From Aegilops tauschii subsp. strangulata (Eukaryota > Streptophyta > Magnoliopsida > Poales > Poaceae), in the NCBI RefSeq assembly GCF_002575655.3, contig NC_053037.3, positions 252,745,135 to 252,809,134 of the forward strand: DNA of 64,000 nt, written 5' to 3'. Positions within the stretch are counted from its first letter, which is position 1. The number at the start of each line of letters is the position of its first letter. The translations under genes were made by a program, and so were the position numbers. The notes below the pieces were generated by a model. It searched no databases. It had not been told where the DNA came from and worked only from the letters and a program-made list of their open reading frames with translations. Shown one piece after another: positions 24,394 through 36,300 of this stretch.

Positions 24394-25518
24394 TGATGCG
24401 GAGCATCCTACGGTCATCCCCATGGACCTACCATCGTCTCATCAAGAGCCAAGAGGGCCTATGACACGAGCACGAGCTAGAGCTCTCGAGTACGAGGTGA
24501 CTTCCTTCCTTAGTGATATCACATATGATCCACTCGAGACATGGCTACTACCGAAGTCCGATATGCTATGCATGATCAGGTGTCAAGAGGACCCTCACGA
24601 AGATGCACGTGAAGACGGACAAGCCACCAAGTCCATGGATGAAGAGAACCAACGGAAGAAGGCAAGTCCACCTTCCAGGCCCCGGACATCCGGCCCCTGG
24701 AGATGTAAACAATAGCAGCAGCCCAGCCATCGAAGTGCTACAGGGCCCGGACATCCGGGCCCAGCCCTGGACATCCGGCTCCTCCCGAAGCCCCAGAAAT
24801 CCGGCCCCTCGCCCGAACATCCGGCGCCACGCGACAGAAACTACAGTAGCTGAACCCTCCAGCCCGGACATCCGGCCGCCATGCCCGGACATCCGGCCCC
24901 TCGGGAAGGCCCGGACATCCGGCCCCTCTGTCTGCGCACAGTAAAGGGCCGAAGCCCGTGTACCCCTTCGGCCCTCTAGACTATATATACTCCTTCACCC
25001 CCATCTTTCTAGGGTTAGCATTGGTTTAGCTCATATGTGAGATAGAGCATTGCTCATCCATACGGATCTCCTCCTCGAGAGAGACTGCGGCCCTCTTCGG
25101 AGACGATCCACGTTGGATTCAAGACCCCCTCTTGGGTGCCCCCCCCCTCAAGACCTCCTTTCGGAGAAGAACCGGTTACCTATGTATCGTCCCTTGTTGG
25201 ATTTGGATCGTGTATCTCTTTGTGTTTCGAGGATCTAGCACATGTGTGATTGTTCTTGTTGGTTTGAGTGATTCTCTCGTGTCTTCCCCTCGTGTTTCCC
25301 CTCGTGTTCTTCGTGTTCTTAGTTGGGATCCGCTCCTTTCATGAAAGATCGGCTATCTCTTTGTGTTTCGAGGATCTAGCACATGTGTGATTGTTCTTGT
25401 TGGTTTGAGTGATTCTCTCGTGTCTTCCCCTCGTGTTTCCCCTCGTGTTCTTCGTGTTCTTAGTTGGGATCCGCTCCTTTAATGAAAGATCGGCTATGTA
25501 GGGTTCCACCCTACATCA
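24394..25518 (+). repeat. Element D 5' LTR (family 2)
   Basis: 1125-bp LTR, start TGATGCGGAGCATCC, end CCCTACATCA, followed by a primer-site-like sequence. The start matches the LTR starts of G and K. Its first part encodes an orphan polyprotein tail with GPMTRARARALE. A TATATATA box is at 24982-24989. A 128-bp segment ending in GGCTATCTCT/GGCTATGTAG is duplicated near 25210-25490. It is inserted in C's gag. Confidence 0.88.
24681..24924 (+). repeat. CCGG-type motif array in D LTR
   Basis: Six exact GGACATCCGG copies and two degenerate ones (AGAAATCCGG, GAACATCCGG) spread over 244 bp, separated by GC-rich spacers of varying length. Confidence 0.85.
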
Positions 25519-26685
25519 TCTTGGTATCATGAGCCACGTTGATCACGATTTCGGAGCCCCCTCTCTTTGTTTTCTAGCTTGATTTTGTTGTTTTTCGTCC
25601 TAACCCGAAAATTGCCCCACAAAAATAGCTCCAATTTTTTTTTTGATTTGTTGGTGTGATGAAGTTTTGTTGGATTTGATCAGCGGATTTCGTTTGTTGC
25701 AGGTAGATCTAGCTTTTCCCCGTCTTTTCCCCAATTTCCATCCACAAATTCCTCCGAATTTTTGCCCTGGATTTAACCTCTCCACGCGGTGTTCATCCAC
25801 GGATCCCGAGCCCGGACATCCGGCCCGACCAGCCTGGACATCCGGCCCGACCAGCCTGGACATCCGGCCCGGCCTGGACATCCGGCCATCAGCCCGGACA
25901 TCCGGCCCCTGACAGCATCAACTCCATCCTCCACTCCGTTTACCGCCTAACTTTCGTCCAATTTTGTTCCGGAGCCCACATACACTTCCGCATACCACCA
26001 CCATTTCCGCATAGCACCACCATAGCCTTTCCCGCTACCAACTCCGACAATTTTGACCCGTTTTGTTTTGAGAATTTGAGTTGTGGTTTCCGTATCCTAT
26101 TGTGTTTCGGCTATCTAGGTACGGTTCGGCAACAACATCACCACCGCTCATCTTCGCCAAGGACGTCTACGAACGGCTACATTGGTATCACCTTCACCTT
26201 CATATCATCTTGGTATATTGATATCATCATACTCTCTTGCATTTGCATTGATAAACCCATGGCCTTACTTTTGCGTAGCTTACCCATCGAGACTAGCCTT
26301 TGAGTATTGCCGGTAACGTGACTTGTGCACATTAGTGTTCATACTTCACATAGCATACATACCATCATTGAGTTGCATATCTTGGTATCATCTCTTGTGT
26401 CACAAAAGTTGTGTTCGCATACACAATTGCTATCTTGGTTCGTGAAGCATTGCATGAGAAAAGAGCTCAAACAACAAAGAGCCAAACAAGCTTTTAAGCA
26501 AAAGGGAACGATAAGCAAAGAGCTTATAAGCAAGAACCATAGCATCATACAACATTAAGATTGTCATACTCGATCCTCTTGGATCAAAGCATAGAAACAT
26601 CATACATATAGCATACCTGGGATAGAAGTCGTTGCATTTTTGCTTAGTAGGATGTGCACAAGTTCGTATCCGCCTATTGTGCAAT
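25519..26685 (+). other. Element D primer site and leader (family 2), truncated
   Basis: Starts with a TTGGTATCATGAGCCA primer-site variant at 25521 (one extra T compared with the tRNA-Met complement). Then 1.1 kb of non-coding leader, homologous in inverse orientation to the leaders of G (45064-46003) and F (58240-60912). A second motif array lies at 25811-25906. The leader is cut at 26685 by E's LTR; no gag of D follows. Confidence 0.82.
25811..25906 (+). repeat. CCGG-type motif array in D leader
   Basis: Five exact GGACATCCGG copies in 96 bp, some in GACCAGCCT-spaced units. The F leader holds the matching array on the other strand (59587-59664). Confidence 0.88.
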
Positions 26686-27602
26686 TGATGAGGACATCAA
26701 TACCATTGTTACACCCACAGCCCCTGCTGCTATACATACTGTACCAATTATTAGAGCTCGCGCACGCCAATTAAATTACCAGGTACTTTCGTTTCTTGGT
26801 AATGATTCTAATGTTCATGAGAATATGATGCTGCCTAAATTGGATACATTTGTTTTGCTTACAAATGAAGGGCCTAGCTTTTAGAAGGATGAACATTGGA
26901 GCAAGAACAAGCATGGAGATGATGGCATGCGCATGGGGAACAAGAACGGAGTTACAAGTGATGATTTCAGGACGTTGAAGCCACCATAATGCGTGAATGA
27001 AGCCTTGGACGAAATATAATAGATGCTACTTCATAACTTTCATCCAGAGGCTATTCTAGGTGCTGCGTCACCTTATTATTGGGCCAGGCCCATGTAATTT
27101 CGAAATACTTGAGTATAGGCTGTTTTTAGAGTCCGTATGTGTGGGGAAACAAGAGATAGGGTTGGTTTCGGACCCCTTCCTCAAGGGCCACGAAATTCCC
27201 CCCTCTTCCTCCATATATACAGCCCTTAGGGCGTCATTTAGACTTTGGGTTTTGTTTAGATTAAAAGTTCGCCATAGCTGCAACTTCGCGTACTTCGTTT
27301 GTGTTCAACGACCAGACAAAGGCGTCACAGAACCCCACCTTGATCAATAAAGCTTTCATCTTATATTCGCAATATCCAGATTGCAATCTCAGTTTCTTGC
27401 TTGTTCTTCGTTTGCTCGCAGGAAACAGACCCTCGTGGTCAGGTTGATCGTGCTCCGGCGTGGCCAATAACCTCCCGGAGTTGGTTTAGCGATTGCTAAG
27501 GCGCGACGTCATCGCACGTTCGTAGTCGGATCGTCAAAGTCGACTTCCACCAAAGCGATATCCATCATCTCATTGAAAGACGGGACACCTTTGCCTCTAT
27601 CA
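26686..27602 (+). repeat. Element E 5' LTR (family 1)
   Basis: 917-bp LTR inserted in D's leader; left flank GCAAT (26681-26685). The LTR-encoded tail is broken by TAG near 26881, tolerable because this copy is upstream of gag. TATA at 27214-27219; AATAAA at 27346-27351. Confidence 0.92.
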
Positions 27603-27604
27603 AG

Positions 27605-27615
27605 TGGTATCAGAT
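27605..27615 (+). promoter_or_regulatory. Primer binding site of E
   Basis: TGGTATCAGAT begins two bases after the LTR and matches the complement of the 3' end of plant initiator tRNA-Met over ten bases. Confidence 0.75.
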
Positions 27616-28042
27616 TTCCAGGTTGCTCGGTGAGATTTTAAAGTTTTTCGTAGTTTAGATCGAGTTTGTTCTTCATACCTATAGTCCATGAAAAAGCCAA
27701 AAAAAAATTAGGGTTAGTTCATCCTATCCGAACCAATCTGAGCCTTTGCATAATCTTTTCTGTGTTTGCTTTGTTGAATTTGCGGTTGCATCGTCGTGTC
27801 AAGTTGCTGGTCTTAGCGTCTAGTCCTTTAGAGTTTTGAGTTCTGTTCACAGGTTGTCACGTCGCCGCTGCCATATATCACCACCGCATCATCATCATCG
27901 CTGCTGCCATATACCACCACCGCACCAACTTCATCGCCGCTGCCATATACCACCACCACATATTCACCACCAATCCGAGTCCATATACGCCACCACATAT
28001 CCGCCGCCATCACGCCAATTCGAGTACGCCTGCAACATATAT

Positions 28043-28121
28043 CCGCCACCAGTCCGAGTTCCACCAGATTCATCTCCGCCACCAGTCCGAGTTCCACCAG
28101 ATTCAGCTCCGCCACCAGTCC
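28043..28121 (+). repeat. 33-bp tandem repeat in type 1 leader
   Basis: Two full 33-bp units starting CCGCCACCAGTCCGAG, plus 13 bp of a third. The same repeat is present in inverse orientation in every array leader. Confidence 0.8.
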
Positions 28122-28775
28122 TTGTCCAAGTCCAGTATTTTGTTACTCTGTTTTCGATTTCCAGATCACGCCATACTCCGAGTCGTGACAGAGAAGGACT
28201 CCCAAACTTTTGTGTTACCCGCAGTAGAAAAATAGTTCCAGTTTCAAAAAAAAAGTAAGTCTGGAAAATTCTGGCTAGGCAGTTTTTAGACCATTTGTAG
28301 ACTTTTTCGAAAAAAAATTATTACGGGGCAAAAAAAAAGAGAAAAAAAAGTGCAAAAAAATAGTAAAAAAATTCAGAGTGTCCTCCTCCCTTGTTTACGT
28401 GCAGCGCCGTGATTTTGTTAGTGTTCTAGGCTCGCGTCTCTAGCACGGTCTAGCCTAGGACCAGCACAGTACCGTCGTTGAGCGTTTATTCAACTTTGCA
28501 TATCTGAATTGATTATTGCTGACCCTTTTTGCTACCATATTATAAGCCTTCCCAGCTCCACATACATCTACGTCGTGCGTTTGACTCTCCCTGGTAATCG
28601 CTCTATCCAAGCTTTGAGAGTTTTGACTACAACGGTTGCCGATGACCACCTGCTGCTGGGTAAGAACTGGTAAGAATTTGAGATTCGCTTGAAGGATTCG
28701 TGACACACCACCATCACCACCACTTCCTAGTAGTCTGTAGGATCATATTCTTTTGTGTTTCTATTGCTGCTAACC

Positions 28776-31233
28776 ATGGCAGGATCACAAGCTGATGAGA
28801 CTGATTGGGAGAACATGACGAAGAAGGGGTTGCATGATAAATTTCAGCAAATGATAAGTGGCCAGGTGGGAGATGTGCTAAACAGATTTGAAGAGGCTAT
28901 TGAGAAGATAGATGCCGTGGAGAAGTCGTTTGAGACAATGCTGGATAACAAGTTTAATGAATTGCTCAAGCGTCTTCCCCAACCACCACCGGCTGCACCT
29001 GTCGCACCTCTACAACAACAACAACCACATCTCCAACGCCGCCTTCCAAATCAAGTGGGACGAGCACAGCGCGTTCCAATTGAGACTGGTCAAAATTCGG
29101 GTGCCGCTACACCTACTGTTGATGCTTCTTTGGCTCCTGCTACTGCGGCGGCTGAGGAGGATGATGATTATGCGGGCGATTATGAGGATGAGGTTGATCA
29201 AAATCAGAACTACGTGCAGCCACCAGCACCACCTCCAGCAAGTCAACCTCAGGTATATATTCGCAATGGTAGGCCTGCACCACCTACGCGATCATGACCA
29301 TGTTCCTAAACTAAAATTGAATATTCCACCGTTTGAGGGTAGATACATTCCTGATGTATATCTTACTTGGGAGTTAGAAACTAAACAACGTTTTACATGT
29401 TTACAATATCCCGAGGAGAGACGGGTTGCTGCTGCTGTTTGTGCTTTCACTAGTTTTGCATGTGTATGGTGGTCTGAACATTGTAGATTATATCCTATTC
29501 CAGCTACTTGGGCTGCTTTGAAAACTGCTATGCGTACTCGTTGGGTTCCACCATATTATCAACGTGAATTGCTTCAAAAACTACAGCGTTTACGACAAGG
29601 GAAAAATTCTGTAGAAGAATATTATCAGGAATTACAAACTGGCATGATTAGATGTGGTATTGTTGAGGAGAATGAAGCTATGCTTGCACGTTTTATGGCT
29701 GGTTTAAATAGAGAGATTCAGACCATTCTAGAGTATAAGGAGTATACTAATATCACTCGTTTATTCCATCTTGCTTGTAAAGCTGAACGTGAAGTGCAGG
29801 ATCGACAAGCATTGGCGCGAACTAACTTTTCTGCAGGTCGACCTTCATCATGGACACCGCGTGCATCTTCTACTTCCACTGCACCAGCACCTCCATCAGG
29901 TTCCACCTCCAGCCTTGATACAAGAAAGCAGGCACAACCACCACTATCTGCCAAGAGCGCACCTGCCGGGCCTGCACATAGCTCTTCTTCTTCCATGGCA
30001 TCAACAGGGCACACAAGTGATATTATTTGTCGTCGTTGTAAGGGAAGAGGACATTATGCGCGAGAATGCAAATCTCAGCGTGTAATGATTGCTACTGAGG
30101 ATGGTGGGTATGAGTCCGCTAGTGACTATGATGAGGAGACTTTGGCTCTTATTACACGTGAAGAACATGGTGAAGATGATTCTGAAAATGAGACGCAATA
30201 CATGGCTCCTGAAGACGCTGACAGGTATGAATGTTTAGTTGCTCAACGTGTTTTGAGTGTGCAGGTCACACAAGCAGAGCAAAATCAGAGGCATAATTTG
30301 TTCCATGCAAAGGGAGTTGTGAAGGAACGTTCTGTTCGCGTCATCATAGATGGAGGGAGCTGTAACAACTTGGCTAGCATGGAGATGGTGGAGAAACTAT
30401 CTCTCACCACAAGACCACATCCACATCCTTACTACATCCAATGGTTCAACAACAGCGGCAAGGTTAAGGTAACACGTACTGTTCGTGTGCATTTTAGTAT
30501 CTCTACATATGCTGATTATGTTGATTGTGATGTGAAACCCACGCAAGCATGTTCCTTATTACTTGGTAGACCATGGCAATTTGATAAAAATTCTGTACAA
30601 AATGGTAGAAACAATCAGTATACTCTTGTTCATAAGGATAAAAATATTACTTTGCTTCCTATGACTCCTGATTCCATTTTGAAAGATGACATTAATAGAG
30701 CTAATAAAGCAAAACAGGAGAAAAATAAGAGTGAAAATCAGATTGTGGCAAAAGAATTTGAGCAACAAATGAAACCTAATAATAAACCATCTAGTGTTGT
30801 TTCTGAAATTAAATTGAAAAGTGCATGTTTACTTGCCACAAAATCTAATATTGATGAGCTAGATTTATGCAAATCTGTTTGCTATGCTTTTGTGTGCAAA
30901 GAGGCATTATTTTCATTCGAGGACGTGCCTTCCTCTTTGCCCCTTGCTGTCACTAACATTTTGCAGGAGTTCGCTGACGTCTTTCCACAAGACGTGCCAC
31001 CGGGATCACCACCTATTCGAGGGATTGAGCATCAAATTGACTTAATTCCCGGTGCATCGCTACCCAACGGTGCACCACACCGTACCAATCCAGAGGAAAC
31101 GAAGGAGATTATGCGTCAAGTACAGGAGCTGCTCGACAAAGGTTATATACGCGAATCTCTTAGTCCTTGTGCCGTTCCTATTATACTTGTGCCTAAAAAG
31201 GATGGTACATCGCGTATGTGTGTTGATTGTAGA
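28776..31233 (+). pseudogene. Element E gag-protease-partial RT, truncated
   Basis: Gag begins at the conserved ATGGCAGG. A net 8-nt loss near 29283 shifts the frame just before the gag core. From there one frame runs through gag core, zinc knuckle, DGG protease and early RT. The sequence stops in RT right after the CVDCR motif, where an LTR starts without polypurine tract or spacer. YFDD, RNase H and integrase are absent. This element cannot encode enzymes. Confidence 0.9.
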
Positions 31234-32150
31234 TGATGAGGACATCAATACCATTGTTACACCCACAACCCCTGCTGCTATACATACTGGACCAATTACT
31301 AGAACTCGCGCACGCCAATTAAATTACCAGGTACTTTCGTTTCTTGGTAATGATTCTAATGTTCATGAGAATATGATGCTGCCTAAATTGGATACATTTG
31401 TTTTGCTTACAAATGAAGGGCCTAGCTTTGAGAAGGATGAACATTGGAGCAAGAACAAGCATGGAGATGATGGCATGCGCATGGGGGACAAGAACGGAGT
31501 TACAAGTGATGATTTCAGGACATTGAAGCCACCATAATGCGTGCATGAAGCCTGGGACGAAATATACAAGATGCTACTTCATAACTTTCGTCTAGAGGCT
31601 ATTCTAGGTGCTGCGTCACCTTATTATTGGGCCAGGCCCATGTAATTTCGAAATACTTGAGTATAGGCTATTTTTAGAGTCCGTATGTGTGGGGAAACAA
31701 GAGATAGGGTTGGTTTCGGACCCCTTCCCCAAGGGCCACGAAATTCCCCCCTCTTCCTCCATATATACAGCCCTTAGGGCGTCGTTTAGACTTTGGGTTT
31801 TGTTTAGATTAAAATTTCGCCATAGCTGCAACTTCGCGTACTTCGTTTGTGTTCAACGACCAGAAAAAGGCGTCACAGAACCCCACCTTGATCAATAAAG
31901 CTTTCATCTTATATTCGCAATATCCAGATTGCAATCTCAGTTTCTTGCTTGTTCTTCGTTTGCTCGCAGGAAACAGACCCTCGTGGTCAGGTTGATCGTG
32001 CTCCGGCGTGGTCAATAACCTCTCGGAGTTGGTTTAGCGATTGCTAAGGCGCGACGTCATCGCACGTTCGTAGTCCGATCGTCAAAGTCGACTTCCACCA
32101 AAGCGATATCCATCATCTCATCGAAAGACGGGACACCTTTGCCTCTATCA
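31234..32150 (+). repeat. LTR shared by E (3' side) and H (5' side)
   Basis: 917-bp complete LTR joined on the left to truncated E pol (flank GTAGA) and on the right to the primer site and leader of H. The LTR-internal-LTR-internal-LTR order suggests LTR recombination, or insertion of H followed by loss of the rest of E. Confidence 0.9.
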
Positions 32151-33376
32151 AGTGGTATCAGATTTCCAGGTTGCTCGGTGAGATTTTACAGTTTTTCGTA
32201 GTTTAGATCGAGTTTGTTCTTCATACCTACAGTCCACGAAAAAGCCACACAAAAAAAAATTAGGGTTAGTTCATCATATCCGAACCAATCTGAGTCTTGC
32301 ATAATCTTTTTAGGGTTTTTGCTTTGTTGAATTTGCGGTTGCTTCGTCGTGTCAAGTTGCTGGTCTTAGAGTCTAGTCTTTTAGAGTTTCGAGGTCTGGT
32401 CATAAGTTGTCACACCGCCGCCGCACCATCATCATCGCCTTGCCATCTACCACCATTGCTTATCCGCCACCGCTTTGAATCCGTATCCATATACCACCAC
32501 CAATCCGTATCCATATACCACCACCGATCCGTATCCATATACCACCACCGCTGCCATATCCTACCACCATATATCCACAACCAATCCAAGTTCTTTTCAT
32601 ATTCGGTTTGTTTTAGAGATCCATCTATTTTCTGTTTCGTGTTTCCTTGCCTGAGTAGGTCTCGGAAAAAAAAAGTCTGGAGACCCCCGGGCAGTTTTTA
32701 GGCCAAAATTTCGGCGACCGAAAATATTTTTTCCCTATCCTATTTTTAGGTCCCGGGGAGTGTTTTGAGACACTCGCCATCATAGTGATTTTTTGTCGCA
32801 CTTTTTCATCGTCGCTACCCTGATTTCCGAAAAAAAATAGTCAAAAACATTTTGTGCCTATCCTGTCAGTTTGACCTGGGAAGAGTTTTGAGACACTCGC
32901 CATTATAGTGATTTTTCGCAAAAAAAAGAGGAGCGCAAAAAAAAGAGCGCGAAAAAAAGAGCAAAAAAAAATTCCAGAGTGTGGTTTTGCCTTGTTTACA
33001 TGCAGCGCCGTGATTTTGTTAGTGTTCTAGGCTCGCGTCTCTAGCACGGTCTAGCCTAGGACCAGCACGGTACCGTCGTTGAGCGTTTATTCAACTTTGC
33101 ATCTCTGAATTGATTATTGCTGACCATTTTTGCTACCATATTATAAGCCTTCCCAGCTCCACATACATCTACATCGTGCGTTTGACTCTCCCTGGTAATC
33201 GCTCTATCCAAGCTTTGGGAGTTTTGAATACAACGGTTGCCGATCAACACCTGCTGCTGGGTAAGAACTGGTAAGAATTTGAGATTCGTTTGAAGGATTT
33301 GTGACACACCACCATCACCACCACTTCCTAGTAGTATGTAGGATCATATTCTTTTGTGTTTCTATTGCTGCTAACC
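32151..33376 (+). other. Element H primer site and leader (type 2)
   Basis: Primer site TGGTATCAGAT from 32153. The leader differs from type 1: a 24-bp tandem repeat (32478-32549) replaces the 33-bp repeat, and a further 300 bp with TTTGAGACACTCGCC repeats (near 32765 and 32890) precede the shared gag-proximal part. The same type occurs in I. Confidence 0.8.
32478..32549 (+). repeat. 24-bp tandem repeat in type 2 leader
   Basis: Three copies of a unit beginning AATCCGTATCCATATACC. The homologous repeat in I lies near 49690-49780 on the other strand. Confidence 0.8.
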
Positions 33377-36300
33377 ATGGCAGGATCACAAGCCGATGAG
33401 ACTGATGGGGAGAACATGACGAACAAGGAGTTGCATGATAAATTTCAGCAAATGATGAGTGGCCAGGTGGGAGATGTGCTAAACAGATTTGAAGAGGCTA
33501 TGGGGAAGATAGATGCCGTGGAGAAGTCGTTCGAGACAAAGCTGGATAACAAGTTTACTGAATTATTCAAGCGTCTTCCCCAACCACCACCGGCTGCATA
33601 TGTCGCACCTCTACAACAACAACAACCACATCTCCAACGCCGCCTTCCAAATCAAGTGGGACGAGCACAGCGCGTTCCAATCGAGACTGGTCAAAATTCG
33701 GGTGCCGCTGCACCTACTGTTGATGCTTCTTTAGCTCCTGCTACTACGGCGGCTGAGGAGGATGACGATTATGCGGGCGATTATGAGGATGAGGTTGATC
33801 AAAATCAGAACTACGTGCAGCCACCAGCACCACCACCAGCAGGTCGACCTCAGGTATATATTCGCAACGGTAGGCCGGCACCACCACCTCAGGTACGAGA
33901 TCATGACCATCTCCCTAAACTGAAATTGAATATTCCACCATTTGAGGGTAGATATGTTCCTGATATATATCTTACTTGGGAGTTAGAAACTGAACAACGA
34001 TTTACATGTTTACAATATCCTGAGGAGAGACGTGTTCCTGCTGCTGTTTGTGCTTTCACTAGCTTTGCATGTGTTTGGTGGTCTGAACATTGTAGATTAT
34101 ATCCTGTTCCAGCTACTTGGGCTGCTTTTAAAACTGCTATGCGTACTCGTTGGGTTCCACCATATTATCAACGTGAATTACTTCAAAAATTGCAGCGCTT
34201 AAGACAAGGGAAAAATTATGTAGAAGAATATTATCAGGAATTACAAACCGGCATGATTAGATGTGGTATTGTTGAGGAGAATGAAGCTATGCTTGGACGT
34301 TTTATGGGTCGATTAAATAAAGAGATTCAGACCATTCTAGAGTATGAGGATTATAATAATATCACTCGTTTATTCCATCTTGCTTGTAAAGCTGAACGTG
34401 AAGTGCAGGATCGACAGGCATTGGCGCGAACTAACTTTTCTGCAGGTCGACCTTCATCATGGACACCACGTGCATCCTCTACTTCCACTTCACCATCCCC
34501 TCCATCAGGTGCCACCTCCAGCCGTGATACAAGAAATCAGGCACAACCACCACTCTCTGCCAAGAGCACACCTGCCGGGCCTGCGCAGAACTCTTCTTCT
34601 TCCATGGCGTCAACAGGGCACACAAGTGATATTATTTGTCGTCGTTGTAAGGGAAGAGGACATTATGCGAGAGAATGCAAATCTCAGCGTGTGATGATTG
34701 CTACTGAGGATGGTGGGTATGAGTCCGCTAGTGACTATGATGAGGAGACTTTGGCTCTTATTACACGTGAAGAACATGGTGGAGATGATTCTGAAAATGA
34801 GACGCAATACATGGCTCCTGAAGAAGCTGACAGGTATGAATGTTTAGTTGCTCAACGTGTTTTGAGTGTGCAGGTCACACAAGCAGAGCAAAATCAGAGG
34901 CATAATTTGTTCCATACAAAGGGAGTTGTGAAGGAACGTTCTGTTCACGTCATCATAGATGGAGGGAGCTGTAACAACTTGGCTAGCATGGAGATGGTGG
35001 AGAAACTATCTCTCACCACAAGACCACATCCACATCCTTACTACATCCAATGGTTCAACAACAGCAGCAAGGTTAAGGTAACACATACTGTTCGTGTGCA
35101 TTTTAGTATCTCTACATATGTTGATTATGTTGATTGTGATGTGGTACCCACGCAAGCATGTTCCTTATTACTTGGTAGACCATGGCAATTTGATAAAAAT
35201 TCTGTACACCATGGTAGAAACAATCAGTATACTGTTGTTCATAAGGATACAAATATTACTTTGCTTCCTATGACTCCTGATTCCATTTTGAAAGATGACA
35301 TTAATAGAGCTAATAAAGCAAAACAGGAGAAAAATAAGAGTGAAAATCAGATTGCGGCAAAAGAATTTGAGCAACAAATGAAACCTAATAATAAACCATC
35401 TAGTGTTGTTTCTGAAATTAAATTGAAAAGTGCATGTTTACTTGCCACAAAATCTGATATTGATGAGCTAGATTTCAACAAATCTGTTTGCTATGCTTTT
35501 GTGTGCAAAGAGGCATTATTTTCATTCGAGGACATGCCTTCCTCTTTGCCCCCTGCTGTCACTAACATTTTGCAGGAGTTCGCTGAAGTCTTCCCACAAG
35601 ACGTGCCACCGGGATTACCACCTATTCGAGGGATTGAGCATCAAATTGATTTAATTCCCGGTGCATCGCTACCCAACCATGCACCATACCGTACCAATCC
35701 AGAGGAGACGAAGGAGATTATGCGTCAAGTACAGGAGCTGCTCGACAAAGGTTATATACGCGAATCTCTTAGTCCTTGTGCTGTTCCTATTATACTAGTG
35801 CCTAAAAAGGATGGTACGTCGCGCTTGTGTGTTGATTGTAGAGGCATTAATAATATTACTATTCGTTATCGTCATCCTATTCCTAGGCTAGATGATATGC
35901 TTGATGAATTGAGTGGCTCTACAATATTCTCCAAAGTTGATTTGCGTAGTGGATACTATCAAATTCGTATGAAATTGGGAGATGAATGGAAAACTGCATT
36001 TAAAACTAAGTTTGGTTTATATGAGTGGTTAGCCATGCCTTTTGGGTTAACTAATGAACGAAGTTTTACGTGCTTTCATTGGACGATTTGTGGTAGTCTA
36101 TTTTGATGATATACTGATTTATAGCAAATCTTTGGAAGAACATTTGGAACATTTACGTGCTGTTTTTATTGCTCTACGTGATGCACGTTTGTTTGGTAAC
36201 CTTGGGAAGTGCACCTTTTGCACCGACCGAGTATCTTTTCTTGGCTATGTTGTTACTCCACAGGGAATTGAAGTTGATAAAGCCAAGATTGAAGCTATTG

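Larger units (their letters stand above)
27603..28775 (+). other. Element E leader (type 1)
   Basis: 1.17-kb leader of the same type as in the array. It has a 33-bp tandem repeat (28043-28121, two full copies and part of a third), a GTAAGT splice-donor-like site at 28255-28260 and a TGTAG acceptor-like site at 28736-28740. Pro/His-rich frames here lack an ATG and are not annotated as genes. Confidence 0.8.

Noticed and set aside
24566..24944. ORFs rich in TSGP or DIRP repeats over the D motif array
   Set aside because: Produced by translating the CCGG motif array in other frames. Only the frame continuous with GPMTRARARALE has a coding relationship, and it stops at 24715.
27603..27625. tRNA gene at the TGGTATCAGA sites next to LTRs
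   Set aside because: Only about 10-14 bases match the end of tRNA-Met; no cloverleaf. They are primer binding sites.
28912..29290. N-terminal part of a long ORF in E beginning MPWRSRL
   Set aside because: It is the wrong frame of gag; the true frame starts at 28776 and joins this ORF only after the 8-nt deletion near 29283.
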